DNA of 64,000 nt from Actinophytocola xanthii (lineage in GTDB: Bacteria; Actinomycetota; Actinomycetes; Mycobacteriales; Pseudonocardiaceae). The stretch is from contig NZ_MSIE01000040.1 in NCBI RefSeq assembly GCF_001921205.1, forward strand, positions 1 to 64,000, in the 5' to 3' direction. Position 1 is the stretch's first letter. Every line of letters begins with the position of its first letter. The position numbers and the translations under genes are program-made. Below are positions 34,478-42,512 of the stretch, in pieces. The notes under the pieces were generated by a model. It did no database searches, was not told the origin of the DNA, and saw only the letters and a list, made by a program, of their open reading frames with translations.

Positions 34478-34956
34478 GCGGCGACCCGATCACGCTCGAC
34501 GAGTGGTGGCGTGCCTACCAGCTCTACACCGACTACACCGAGCTGCTCGACACCCAGCGCCTCGACGACTGGATCCACCTGTTCGAGGACGACTGCCTGG
34601 TCCGGGTGATGTCGGCGGAGAACGACAAGGCAGGCCTCCCGCTGGCGCTGATGCGCTGCGAGGGGGTACCCGGCCTGCGGGACCGGGTGCACGCGATCAA
34701 GGAGGTGTCGGTCTACGCGCCGCGCACCATGCGCCATGTCGTGTCGGGCCTCCGCCTGACCAGGCAGGGCGGCGACTTCCTGGCGACGGCGTCGTTCGTG
34801 GTCACCCAGTCCCTGGAGGGCGCCCAGACCACGGTCTTCGCCAGCGGCGTCTACCGCGACCGCCTCACCCCCGCCGGCGACCGCCTCCGCTTCGCCGAGA
34901 AGGTCGCCGTCTACGACGGCGACCTGGTCGTGAACTCGATGGTGTACCCCCTGTGA
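34474..34956 (+). CDS. Rieske oxygenase beta subunit
   Basis: 160 residues with the NTF2-like cone fold of ring-hydroxylating dioxygenase beta subunits (LDTQRLDDWIHLFEDDCLVRVM, then MRHVVSGLRLTRQGGDFLATASFVV). The start GTG overlaps the alpha-subunit stop (GTGA), so translation is coupled and a 1:1 complex is expected. It has structural rather than catalytic importance in most relatives. Confidence 0.9.
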   Translation: MSGDPITLDEWWRAYQLYTDYTELLDTQRLDDWIHLFEDDCLVRVMSAENDKAGLPLALMRCEGVPGLRDRVHAIKEVSVYAPRTMRHVVSGLRLTRQGGDFLATASFVVTQSLEGAQTTVFASGVYRDRLTPAGDRLRFAEKVAVYDGDLVVNSMVYPL

Positions 34957-35567
34957 GCACAACCCCCACCAGTGACCTGACCCTCGTGCGGCAGGCGTGG
35001 GAACAGTGGGCAAAGGTGGGCGCCGGACTGTCCGATGTGGAGTGGGCGCGTCCCACCCGGCTGACCGGGTGGGACGTGCTCACGCTGTACGCGCATGTGG
35101 CCCGGTCGGTCGAGGTGCTCGCCGGCCTGCTCGACGAGCCCCTTCCCGGCACCGCCCCCGAACGCGCGGACGCGAGTGCCTACTTCGCCTCGTTCGCCGG
35201 TGTCCGGGAGCAGGCGGCACGGCAGGTCGACGCGGTCGCCCGGCGTGCGGCGGCGGCCGGTCCCGCTCCCCTGGTGGCCTCCCTCGCCGGCGACGGCCCG
35301 GCGGTGCTCGACCGCGCCGAGGCGGCCGGCGAGGTGACGGTCGGGACCGTGGGCGGCACGATCGCGCTCCCCGACTACCTGCTCACCCGCCTCGTCGAGG
35401 CGACGATCCACCTGCTGGACCTGCGCCACGCGGTACCCGGCCCCGGCCCGGCGCCGGAGGCGGTGGACCGGGTGGTCGACGTGCTGGTCGGGATCGCCGG
35501 GCCGGTCGCGTTCGTGGAGAGCGCGACCGGCCGGGCGGACCTGTCCATCTTCCCGCTGCTCGCCTGA
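34953..35567 (+). CDS. Mycothiol-dependent maleylpyruvate isomerase family protein
   Basis: 204 residues, DinB/MDMPI four-helix fold. The metal-site pattern of mycothiol maleylpyruvate isomerases is kept: His in LTLYAHVARS (about 48) and E-x3-H in LVEATIHLLDL (about 150). The start GTG overlaps the beta-subunit stop, so it belongs to the Rieske operon. In gentisate or salicylate breakdown such enzymes act after ring cleavage; here no ring-cleaving dioxygenase is present. A role as a thiol-dependent isomerase or transferase on a cluster intermediate is inference. Confidence 0.8.
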   Translation: MSTTPTSDLTLVRQAWEQWAKVGAGLSDVEWARPTRLTGWDVLTLYAHVARSVEVLAGLLDEPLPGTAPERADASAYFASFAGVREQAARQVDAVARRAAAAGPAPLVASLAGDGPAVLDRAEAAGEVTVGTVGGTIALPDYLLTRLVEATIHLLDLRHAVPGPGPAPEAVDRVVDVLVGIAGPVAFVESATGRADLSIFPLLA

Positions 35568-35569
35568 GG

Positions 35570-36475
35570 TCAGGAGAGCACCCCGCCCAGGGTGAAGAGG
35601 GCGAAGTTGGCGATCATCACGAAGTACAGCCTGCTCCACGAGATCATCGACTCGCCCAGTTCGCGGGCGCGGGCCACGGCCAGTGCGACGTGGGCCGCCC
35701 AGGGCAGGGTCAGCAGGGGCAGCAGTGTCCACGGCGTGCCCCACCGCAGCGCCACGACCGTGACCACCACGTAGAAGCCGGTGACCGCCGCCACGTACAG
35801 CACCTTCGTCGGGGTCAGGCCGATGATCTTCGGGAGCGTGATCTTGCCCGCGGCCGAGTCCTTCGGGACGTCGCGGGCGTTGTTGTGCATCATCAACGCG
35901 CAGAACAGGAAACCCGGTCCGAGCGCGGCCACCACCCCGTCCACGTCCACCCGGCCCACGTTCGCGAGCACCACCAGCAGCGTCACCGCGGTGCCGGTGA
36001 CCACGAAGTCGATCAGCTCGCCCAGGCCGCGGTGGCCGAGCGGGCGCGGTCCGCCCGCGTAGGCGAAGTACGCGACGTAGCAGAGCGCCGCCAGCGCGAG
36101 GATCCACGGCTGGATGGTCAGCGCGAGGTAGGCGGCCAGCACCCAGGCCAACGCGAAGCACGTCATGCCGACCAACCGCACCTGCCGCATGGGAAGCCCG
36201 AGCGCCAGCGAGCTGTCCGGCCGCACCGTGCCCGGCGTGTCCAACCCCCTGCGGTGGTCCTCGTAGTCGTTGATCAGCCGCCGGCCGATCGAGTCCAGCA
36301 CGAACAGCGCGAGCGTGATCGCGACCCGCCCTGGGGACAGCGGGGCGATCTGGTCGGCGATCGTGAGGCCGTAGCCGGCCTGGAGCACGATCACCACGAT
36401 CAGCGGCGGCCCGGCCGCCTGGACCCAGGCGGCCAGTGTTCCCACCGGACGGGCGGGGAGCGCTTGCTGTGTCAT
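35570..36475 (-). CDS. UbiA-superfamily prenyltransferase, MenA-like
   Basis: 301 residues, about nine membrane helices. The first Asp-rich motif is NDYEDHRRGLDTPGTVRPDS and the second NNARDVPKDSAAGKITL, both closer to MenA than to UbiA proper. It should attach a polyprenyl chain to an aromatic acceptor at the membrane. ATG at 36475 follows GAAAGGAA and lies 10 bases after the methyltransferase stop, one operon. Its 3' end is 2 bases from the isomerase-like gene, tail to tail. The chain probably comes from the polyprenyl synthase domain at 39682. Confidence 0.9.
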   Translation of the reverse strand: MTQQALPARPVGTLAAWVQAAGPPLIVVIVLQAGYGLTIADQIAPLSPGRVAITLALFVLDSIGRRLINDYEDHRRGLDTPGTVRPDSSLALGLPMRQVRLVGMTCFALAWVLAAYLALTIQPWILALAALCYVAYFAYAGGPRPLGHRGLGELIDFVVTGTAVTLLVVLANVGRVDVDGVVAALGPGFLFCALMMHNNARDVPKDSAAGKITLPKIIGLTPTKVLYVAAVTGFYVVVTVVALRWGTPWTLLPLLTLPWAAHVALAVARARELGESMISWSRLYFVMIANFALFTLGGVLS

Positions 36476-36485
36476 GGCGTTCCTT

Positions 36486-37187
36486 TCACGCGACCTTGGT
36501 GCCGACGGCCTGGTAGAGCACGTTCGTCGCCCGCACGGGTCGCATGCGGACCTCCTTGCGCAGGTACACGAACCACCCCAGGAAATCGAGCACGCTGGGG
36601 AACAGCCCTCGCAGCTTCAGCGGGACGCCGGCGCTCGCGCACGCCTGTGCGAGCCGGTCGGGGTTGACGAACAGGCGGTGGTCGTGGCACCCCTTCGGGG
36701 CCATGCCGGGCAGCGGCAGGTTCTCCCCGATGGTGATGATGAACAGCCGGGCCAGTGCCGTGTCGGCGATGGTGTCGAGGACGAACGTGCCGCCGGGCTT
36801 GAGGATCCGGCAGCACTCGACCGCGACCGCGTAGGGGTCGGCCACGTGCTCGAGGCACTGCCCGGCGACCACCACGTCGGCGCTGCCGTCGGCGAGCGGG
36901 ATGTGGTTGATGTCGCCGCGTACCACGTGGTCGACGCCGTGTCCACGTGCGACCTTCGGTCCTTCCTCGGACAGGTCGACCCCGACGTGGGTATATCCCT
37001 TGCCCTCCAGGTGCGGGTGCAGCAGCCCGCCGCCGCACGCCACGTCGACCAGCACCGCGCCGGGACGCGTGGCGTTCGGGATCTGCTCCGCCCTGGACCG
37101 GGCGATCCAGCTCAGCGACACGAAGTGCCCGCGCGGGTCCCACCACTGGTGGGCGAGCTCGTCGTACTGCCGCGGGTCGTTGCGCAT
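36486..37187 (-). CDS. UbiG-like SAM methyltransferase
   Basis: 233 residues. RNDPRQYDELAHQWWDPRGHF and AVLVDVACGGGLLHPHLEGKGYTHVGVD match UbiG/O-methyltransferases; the SAM motif is VDVACGGG and the later motif is VVVAGQCLEHVADP. Relatives methylate hydroxyl groups on prenylated aromatics such as ubiquinone precursors. The neighbouring MenA-like prenyltransferase supports methylation of a prenylated ring here. GGAGGGACC precedes ATG at 37187. It is divergent from the PPOX gene. Confidence 0.85.
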   Translation of the reverse strand: MRNDPRQYDELAHQWWDPRGHFVSLSWIARSRAEQIPNATRPGAVLVDVACGGGLLHPHLEGKGYTHVGVDLSEEGPKVARGHGVDHVVRGDINHIPLADGSADVVVAGQCLEHVADPYAVAVECCRILKPGGTFVLDTIADTALARLFIITIGENLPLPGMAPKGCHDHRLFVNPDRLAQACASAGVPLKLRGLFPSVLDFLGWFVYLRKEVRMRPVRATNVLYQAVGTKVA

Positions 37188-37256
37188 GGTCCCTCCGAAG
37201 GTGTCTTGAGGACCGCTCGAGCGCGATACGGCCCCTGGTCAGCAGAATTGCCAAAC

Positions 37257-37781
37257 ATGAGTGGCGAAGCCCCTTCCACGCCCCGCGCACGCCGGTGGTC
37301 CAGGCCGGTTCCGGGTCGCAAGCTCCCCGGCGGCCGGGTCGCGGACCGGCTGAGCCGGCCCTCAGCCTCGATCATCGAGATGTTGGACGCGCTGCCGGCC
37401 GACAGCGCGAAGGATCCGCGCACCGCACGCGGACGCCACACGGTCCTCGTGACGTTCCGGCGCGACGGACGACGGGTGGCCACACCCGTCTGGGCCGCGG
37501 TCCGCGACGGTGTCATGTACGCACGGACCCAGCGGGCCTCCGGCAAGATCAAGCGCCTGCGCAACGACGGCACCGTGCTGCTGGCCGCGTGTACGCCGCG
37601 CGGTGTCCCGCTCACCGCCCCGGTGCCGGGGCGGGCGAGGCTCCTCGGACCCGACGAGGAGCACCTCGCCGAGACGGCGCTGCGGCGGGCACACGGCCCC
37701 ATCCGGGCCTTCTGCGCCGCCGTGCAGGACCTGCTCCGGGTGGACATGTGCTACCTGGCCATCACGGTCGACGAGGCCTGA
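37257..37781 (+). CDS. PPOX-class F420-dependent oxidoreductase
   Basis: 174 residues, split-barrel flavin/F420 fold: GRHTVLVTFRRDGRRVATPVWAAVRDGVMYARTQ, then KIKRLRNDGTVLLAACTPRG. A basic, disordered-looking N-terminal 40 residues (SGEAPSTPRARRWSRPVPGRKLPGG shown only in part as ARRWSRPVPG) precedes the barrel. Family members use F420 to reduce or oxidise small molecules. It lies between cluster genes, divergent from the methyltransferase and overlapping the cyclase by 31 bases tail to tail, so a tailoring reduction is plausible. Confidence 0.75.
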   Translation: MSGEAPSTPRARRWSRPVPGRKLPGGRVADRLSRPSASIIEMLDALPADSAKDPRTARGRHTVLVTFRRDGRRVATPVWAAVRDGVMYARTQRASGKIKRLRNDGTVLLAACTPRGVPLTAPVPGRARLLGPDEEHLAETALRRAHGPIRAFCAAVQDLLRVDMCYLAITVDEA

Positions 37782-39685
37782 GCACCGCTGCCGAGGTACC
37801 GGCCGAGCGCCATCACCGGGAAGATCTGCCGGTACAGCGGATATCCCATGTAGAAGTCGCCGGGGAAGCCCGTCCCCGTGAAGACGTCCTCGGCCCAGGT
37901 CCCGTCCGAACGCTGGTTGTCCACCAGCCAGGCGATGCCGCGGCGAACGCGGTCCTCCTCGGCCGGGTACCCGGCCGCGTGCAGTGCCATCAGGGCCCAG
38001 GCGGTCTGTGACGGCGTGGAGACGCCGCGCCCGCGCCAGCTTTCGTCGTGGTAGGAGCGCAGGTCCTCGCCCCAGCCGCCGTCGTCGTTCTGGTGCCGGC
38101 GCAACCAGTCCAGCGCCCGTGCGACGGCGCGCCCCTCGGCCGGCACGCCGACGGCCACGAGGGCGATCACCGCGGCGCTGGTGCCGTAGACGTAGTTGGC
38201 GCCCCACCGCCCGAACCAGGCGCCGTCCTCCTCCTGCTCGCGCAGCAGCCACAGCGCACCGCGCCGCAGCGTGGGGTGACCGGCCGGCAGCTCGGCCGCG
38301 AGCGCCTCCAGCACGTGCGCGGTGACGTCGGCCGATGGCGGGTCGGTGGCCTCGCCGAAGTCGCAGAACGGGAGCTTGCCGGCGATGGTGGAGTTGTTGT
38401 CCGCGTCGTAGGAGGCCCAGCCGCCGTTCGTGGACTGCATGCCGACCAGCCAGTCCACCCCGCGGCGGCGCGCGCCGGCGAGCGCGGCGCGGGCGGTCTG
38501 GTCCGCCCCGCGAACGCGGCCCAGTGCGCTGACCACTGTGGACGTGTCGTCGCAGTCCGGGAAGATGTCGTTGTCGAACGAGAACGCCCACCCGCTGGCC
38601 GCCAGGCCGGGACGGCGCAGGGTCCAGTCGCCGCGGTCACCGATCTCCTCGGCCATCAGCCAGTCCGCGGCTCGGCGCAGGGCGGGGTGTGCCGGGTCGA
38701 CACCGGCGTCGGTCAGCGCGATGACGGAGAGGCTGGTGTCCCAGACCGGACCGGTCACGCACTCCATGCGCCGCCGGGGCCTGGACTCGTCCGCGTCCCA
38801 GACCTCGAAGCGCGTCAGCCCGGCGAACGCCCTGCGCACCACCGGGTGGTGGACGGGGTGCCCGGCGGCCCACATACCGAGCAGGCAGAACACCGACAGC
38901 AGGTGCACACCGAGCCAGGTGCCGTCGACCTCCTGGTGGTCGGCGATCCAGTTCTCCGCGCGGCGCATGGCCAGTGCCCGCACCCGGCGCAGCGGGCGGC
39001 GCTCGTAGTGCTCGAGCAGACCGTTGATCCGCACGAACGCGTTCTCCACGCTGAGGGCGGGGTAGTCGGGCGCCGGCCGCGGCACACCGGAGCGCAGCTC
39101 GTCGACGTCGAAGTCCAGACGGTGCACCCGGCGCTCCGCGCGCGCCATCGACAGCGGGATCAGCGCGATCCGCGACCACCCGGAGAACGAGGGCACGCCG
39201 AGCGGTGCCCGCCGGGGCACGAGCATGATCTCCGGCGGCAGCACCGGCAGGTCCTCCCATGGCCACAGTCCGAACACCGCGAGCCAGATCCGGGTGGCCA
39301 TCCGGGTCCGCTCGATACCCCCGTTGGCGCGGCAGAACGCGGCGGCCTTGGCCATGTGCGGCGCGTCCGGGTCGTCACCGGCGAGGCGCAGCGCGAAGTA
39401 CGCCTCCACGGTGGTCGACAGCTCCCCCGGACCGCCGGGGAAGGTGGCCCAGGTGCCGTCGTCGCGCTGCTCGGCGCGGATCCAGTTGGCCGCGGCGGCG
39501 GTGAGCTCGGGGGTGCGCACGCCGTACAGCTCGCGCAGCAGGAGGTCCTCGGCGTCGAGGGTCACGTTGGTGAACATGTGCCCCCACCACCAGCCGTCCT
39601 CGTGCTGGGCGTCGAGCAGCCAGCCCGTGGCGCGGCGCAACGTCTCCCGGGCACCGGTCTCCAGCCGGTTGTCCACCTGGGTCAC
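37751..39685 (-). CDS. Squalene-hopene-cyclase family class II terpene cyclase
   Basis: 644 residues, the usual SHC length. The catalytic DxDD motif appears as FPDCDDTS (about residues 376-380), and many QW repeats are present (QHEDGWWWGH, QSTNGGWASYD, QEEDGAWFGRWG, QNDDGGWGED, QRSDGTW). It would protonate a terminal alkene of a polyprenyl chain and cyclise it at the membrane. Start GTG overlaps the stop of the MenF-polyprenyl synthase gene (GTGA), so translation is coupled to production of the chain. Plain hopanoid synthesis cannot be excluded, but the neighbouring MenA-like prenyltransferase and P450s favour a cyclised prenyl-aromatic product. Confidence 0.92.
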   Translation of the reverse strand: MTQVDNRLETGARETLRRATGWLLDAQHEDGWWWGHMFTNVTLDAEDLLLRELYGVRTPELTAAAANWIRAEQRDDGTWATFPGGPGELSTTVEAYFALRLAGDDPDAPHMAKAAAFCRANGGIERTRMATRIWLAVFGLWPWEDLPVLPPEIMLVPRRAPLGVPSFSGWSRIALIPLSMARAERRVHRLDFDVDELRSGVPRPAPDYPALSVENAFVRINGLLEHYERRPLRRVRALAMRRAENWIADHQEVDGTWLGVHLLSVFCLLGMWAAGHPVHHPVVRRAFAGLTRFEVWDADESRPRRRMECVTGPVWDTSLSVIALTDAGVDPAHPALRRAADWLMAEEIGDRGDWTLRRPGLAASGWAFSFDNDIFPDCDDTSTVVSALGRVRGADQTARAALAGARRRGVDWLVGMQSTNGGWASYDADNNSTIAGKLPFCDFGEATDPPSADVTAHVLEALAAELPAGHPTLRRGALWLLREQEEDGAWFGRWGANYVYGTSAAVIALVAVGVPAEGRAVARALDWLRRHQNDDGGWGEDLRSYHDESWRGRGVSTPSQTAWALMALHAAGYPAEEDRVRRGIAWLVDNQRSDGTWAEDVFTGTGFPGDFYMGYPLYRQIFPVMALGRYLGSGAQASSTVMAR

Positions 39686-41976
39686 CGGCCACCGTCCTCA
39701 CCGAGCACGGCGACCAGCAGCTGCTCCACCTCGGGCATGAGCTCCCGGGCCACGCCGAGCAACCGGGGCGCCACCTCGGCGACGAGGTCGTCGCCGAGCT
39801 CGGCGAGCGAGCCGAGCGCGGCGCCGACGTGCTCGCGGGCGGCGGCGAGCGAGCTCTCCCGGGCACCGGCCTCGTCCAGCAGCGCGAGGATCCGCCCGCA
39901 GTGCTCGTCGGTGAGCGGCTGGGCCAGGAGGAGGTCGGCGAGCTCCGGCTGGTCGCGCAGGCCGTGGATGACCGGCAGGGTGTAGACGCCGTTGCGCAGG
40001 TCGCCGAAGCGCGGCTTGCCTGTGTCCACGGCGGACCACAGGTCCAGCAGGTCGTCCCAGATCTGGAAGGCGATGCCGAGGTGATGGCCGTAGCTGGCCA
40101 TGACCTTCTGCTCGCGCGGCCCGGCACCGGCCTGCATGGCGCCCAGCGCCGCGCTGCTCGACATGAGCTTGGCCGTCTTGCCGGCGATCGACTCGAAGTA
40201 GGCCGCCTCGCCCCGGTCGAGGTCGCCGACGTCCACGGTCTCCAGGAACTGCCCGTTGCACAGCCCCTTGAGTGTCTCGGCGAACAGCAGCACGGCGTCC
40301 GAGCCGAGCCCGCCCAACAGCTCCACACAGCACGCGAGCAGGTGGTCGCCGCACAGCAGCGCGACGGTGTCGCCGTAGAGCGCGTTCACCGTCGGCAGGC
40401 CGCGGCGCGTCTGCGCCGAGTCGCAGAGGTCGTCGTGGTACAGCGTCGCCACGTGCAACAGCTCGACGATCGCGGCAGCGGTGATCACTCGCTCGCTGGC
40501 CGGGCCGGGCGGGGCGAAGGGGTAGGCGGAGGTGAGCACGAGCGTGGGCCGGAACAACCTGCCGTTGTTGCGGACGAGGTTGGCACACGGCTCGTTGATG
40601 CGCTGGTCGCCCACGCGCACGGTGGCCGCCAACAGCTGGCGCACCCGCGCCAGGTCGTCGACAAGGTGGGGGAAGTGGGTCGCGGTGTGGGTGGTCGCGG
40701 TCATCGTGGTCCCCTCGTCGGGTTCTTCCGGCTGCTCGGCGAGCAGCGCGTCGCTCAGTGCACGGAACTTGGCGCCGGCCTCCGCCGCCTCGGTGTCCGG
40801 GTCGGACTCGGCGACCACGCCGCATCCGGCGAACAGCCGCACCTGGGGGCCGTCGAGCTGGCCGCAGCGCAGTGCGATGCCGAACTCGCCGTCGCCGTCG
40901 GCGTTGATCCAGCCGACCGGTCCGGCGTAGCGCCCGCGCTCCAACGGCTCCAGGCGGGCGATCAGCTCGAGCGCCGCGTCGGTCGGGGTGCCGCCGACCG
41001 CGGCCGAGGGGTGCAGGGAGTCCAGGATGGACAACAGGCCGGGTGCGTCCGGTGCGAGTACCCCGCGGACGTCGGTTTCCAGGTGCACCAGGGTGGGCAG
41101 CCGCAGCACGGTCGGCTCGCCGGCCACGAGCCGTCCGGTGAACGGCTCGAGCCCGCCCAGCACCGAGCGCACGGCGTACTCGTGCTCGGCGCGGTCCTTG
41201 CCGGAGTCGGACAGCTCGGGCGGCACGCCGTCGGGCCAGCGGCGGCCGGGGAAGGCGGTGCCGGCGAGCACCCGGGAGAAGACCTCGTCGCCGGTGCGGC
41301 GCAGCAGCATCTCCGGTGTCGAGCCGACCAGGCCGTCCACGCAGAACGTCCAACAGCCGGGGTTGGCCGCGGCCAGCCGGCCGAGCAGGTGACGCGGGTC
41401 GACGTCGCCCTCGGCCACGGCGAGTTGGTCGCGGGCGAGGACCACCTTGTCCACCTCGCCCGCCTCGATGCGGGCCACGGCGGCCCGGACGACCTCGCGG
41501 TAGCGGTGCGCCGAGACCGAGGCGTCCACGAACCGCACCCGGCCGGGCCGGCGCACGGGCTCGGCGGCCCGCATGGCGGGCGGCACGCCGTCCAGGCGCA
41601 CCGTAGTCACCCAGGTGCCGGCCTCGTCGCGACCGAGGACCGTCTCCGGCACGACGAGGACCGAGTGCCCGGGGTGGGCGGCGAAGGCGAAGCTGGCGAA
41701 CGCGACCAGGCCGCTGCGGGACGAGCCCACCCGGTCGTCCACCTCGGCCCGCGCGCATACTTCTCGCCACCATTCGTCGGCCGCGACGAAACGGGTGGCA
41801 CCGGCCGGTGTGAAACTCGCCGCCGCACCCCACGCGACCATTCCCGCGGAATGGTGCAGCCAGGCGCTGACCCGCTGGGGTACCGGAATCTCCTCCGGTC
41901 CGAAAGAATTGTCCGAGACAAACCTGGTGGACACCCTCAACCGGGGCAGGACGTGGTTCAGACCGGTTGCTGTCAC
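39682..41976 (-). CDS. Fusion of isochorismate synthase (MenF/EntC) and polyprenyl diphosphate synthase
   Basis: One uninterrupted frame of 764 residues. Residues 1-424 are a complete isochorismate synthase: VDKVVLARDQ (general-base Lys), GSTPEMLLRR (general-acid region), DRAEHEYAV, LDSLHPSAAVGGTPTDA, and a GVVAESDPDTEAAEAGAKF end. Residues 425-764 are a complete trans-polyprenyl synthase with first Asp motif DDLCD, GLCNGQFLE, and second motif WDDLLD. A small Ala five residues before the first motif (ATLYHDD) suggests a long chain (C30 or more). No stop separates them. An internal ATG at 40704 has GAGGGG at ideal distance and could give a free synthase. GTG at 41976 starts the ORF; its stop overlaps the cyclase start. 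Confidence 0.9.
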   Translation of the reverse strand: MTATGLNHVLPRLRVSTRFVSDNSFGPEEIPVPQRVSAWLHHSAGMVAWGAAASFTPAGATRFVAADEWWREVCARAEVDDRVGSSRSGLVAFASFAFAAHPGHSVLVVPETVLGRDEAGTWVTTVRLDGVPPAMRAAEPVRRPGRVRFVDASVSAHRYREVVRAAVARIEAGEVDKVVLARDQLAVAEGDVDPRHLLGRLAAANPGCWTFCVDGLVGSTPEMLLRRTGDEVFSRVLAGTAFPGRRWPDGVPPELSDSGKDRAEHEYAVRSVLGGLEPFTGRLVAGEPTVLRLPTLVHLETDVRGVLAPDAPGLLSILDSLHPSAAVGGTPTDAALELIARLEPLERGRYAGPVGWINADGDGEFGIALRCGQLDGPQVRLFAGCGVVAESDPDTEAAEAGAKFRALSDALLAEQPEEPDEGTTMTATTHTATHFPHLVDDLARVRQLLAATVRVGDQRINEPCANLVRNNGRLFRPTLVLTSAYPFAPPGPASERVITAAAIVELLHVATLYHDDLCDSAQTRRGLPTVNALYGDTVALLCGDHLLACCVELLGGLGSDAVLLFAETLKGLCNGQFLETVDVGDLDRGEAAYFESIAGKTAKLMSSSAALGAMQAGAGPREQKVMASYGHHLGIAFQIWDDLLDLWSAVDTGKPRFGDLRNGVYTLPVIHGLRDQPELADLLLAQPLTDEHCGRILALLDEAGARESSLAAAREHVGAALGSLAELGDDLVAEVAPRLLGVARELMPEVEQLLVAVLGEDGGR
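40711..40716 (-). promoter_or_regulatory. Internal ribosome binding site inside the fusion ORF
   Basis: GAGGGG on the minus strand lies 6 bases before an in-frame ATG at 40704, exactly where the polyprenyl synthase module begins. It looks like the leftover start signal of a once separate gene, and may still make a free C-terminal protein of 340 residues. Confidence 0.5.
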
Positions 41977-42066
41977 GATGACATCCTAATTCTGTTCCAG
42001 CCGGCCCACTCGAGACCGAGTCAAGCACCGGCAGTCGGTCAGCCATTCTTGGGTAGGATTCCGGAC

Positions 42067-42492
42067 ATGAGCAAGAAATTGGCGACCGCGCATTTTTCCT
42101 TGCCTTTCCTCAACGGCCTCATTCGTATCGACGCGACCGACACCGGCCAGGGTTTCGCTCTCCTGGAAATGAACATGAACCCTTTGTCGGGACCGGAGAC
42201 CCATATTCACGTGAACGAGGACGAGTACTTCTACGTCCTCGAGGGGACCTACGAGTTCCGCTGCGGCGAGGAGCTGTTCACCTGCGGTCCGGGAGACGTG
42301 GTGAAGGTGCCGCGCGGCGAGCCGCACCGGTTGACCGCCGGCCCGGCCGGCGGCCGACACCTGACGATGTTCCACCCGGCCGGGCCCGAGGGGTGGTTCG
42401 TCGAGGCCGACAGCCTCGCCGCCTCCGGCGCGCTCACGCCGGAGGCGGCGGGACTGCTGTTCGACAAGTACGGGATGATCCGGCCGGGTTGA
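42067..42492 (+). CDS. Small cupin-domain protein
   Basis: 141 residues, one cupin_2 barrel. Motif 1 is THIHVNEDEYFYVLEGTYEF (H-x-H-x-x-x-E pattern) and motif 2 GDVVKVPRGEPHRL, so metal ligands are intact. Such cupins serve as small oxygenases, cyclases, isomerases or binding proteins. It is the only plus-strand gene in this part of the cluster, divergent from the fusion ORF with 90 bases between the starts. ATG at 42067. Its place in a possible biosynthetic route is unknown. Confidence 0.8.
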   Translation: MSKKLATAHFSLPFLNGLIRIDATDTGQGFALLEMNMNPLSGPETHIHVNEDEYFYVLEGTYEFRCGEELFTCGPGDVVKVPRGEPHRLTAGPAGGRHLTMFHPAGPEGWFVEADSLAASGALTPEAAGLLFDKYGMIRPG

Positions 42493-42512
42493 GGCGCCGC
42501 GACCAGAGCTCG

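Noticed and set aside
33215-35567. Reading the Rieske and isomerase genes as a gentisate/salicylate breakdown operon
   Set aside because: No ring-cleavage dioxygenase or fumarylpyruvate hydrolase is present, and the flanking prenyl and cyclase genes fit biosynthesis better; not fully excluded.
39698-42046. Alternative long frame across the MenF-polyprenyl synthase region
   Set aside because: Low-complexity Arg/Gly/Ala composition and no motifs; the 39682-41976 frame has all catalytic motifs.
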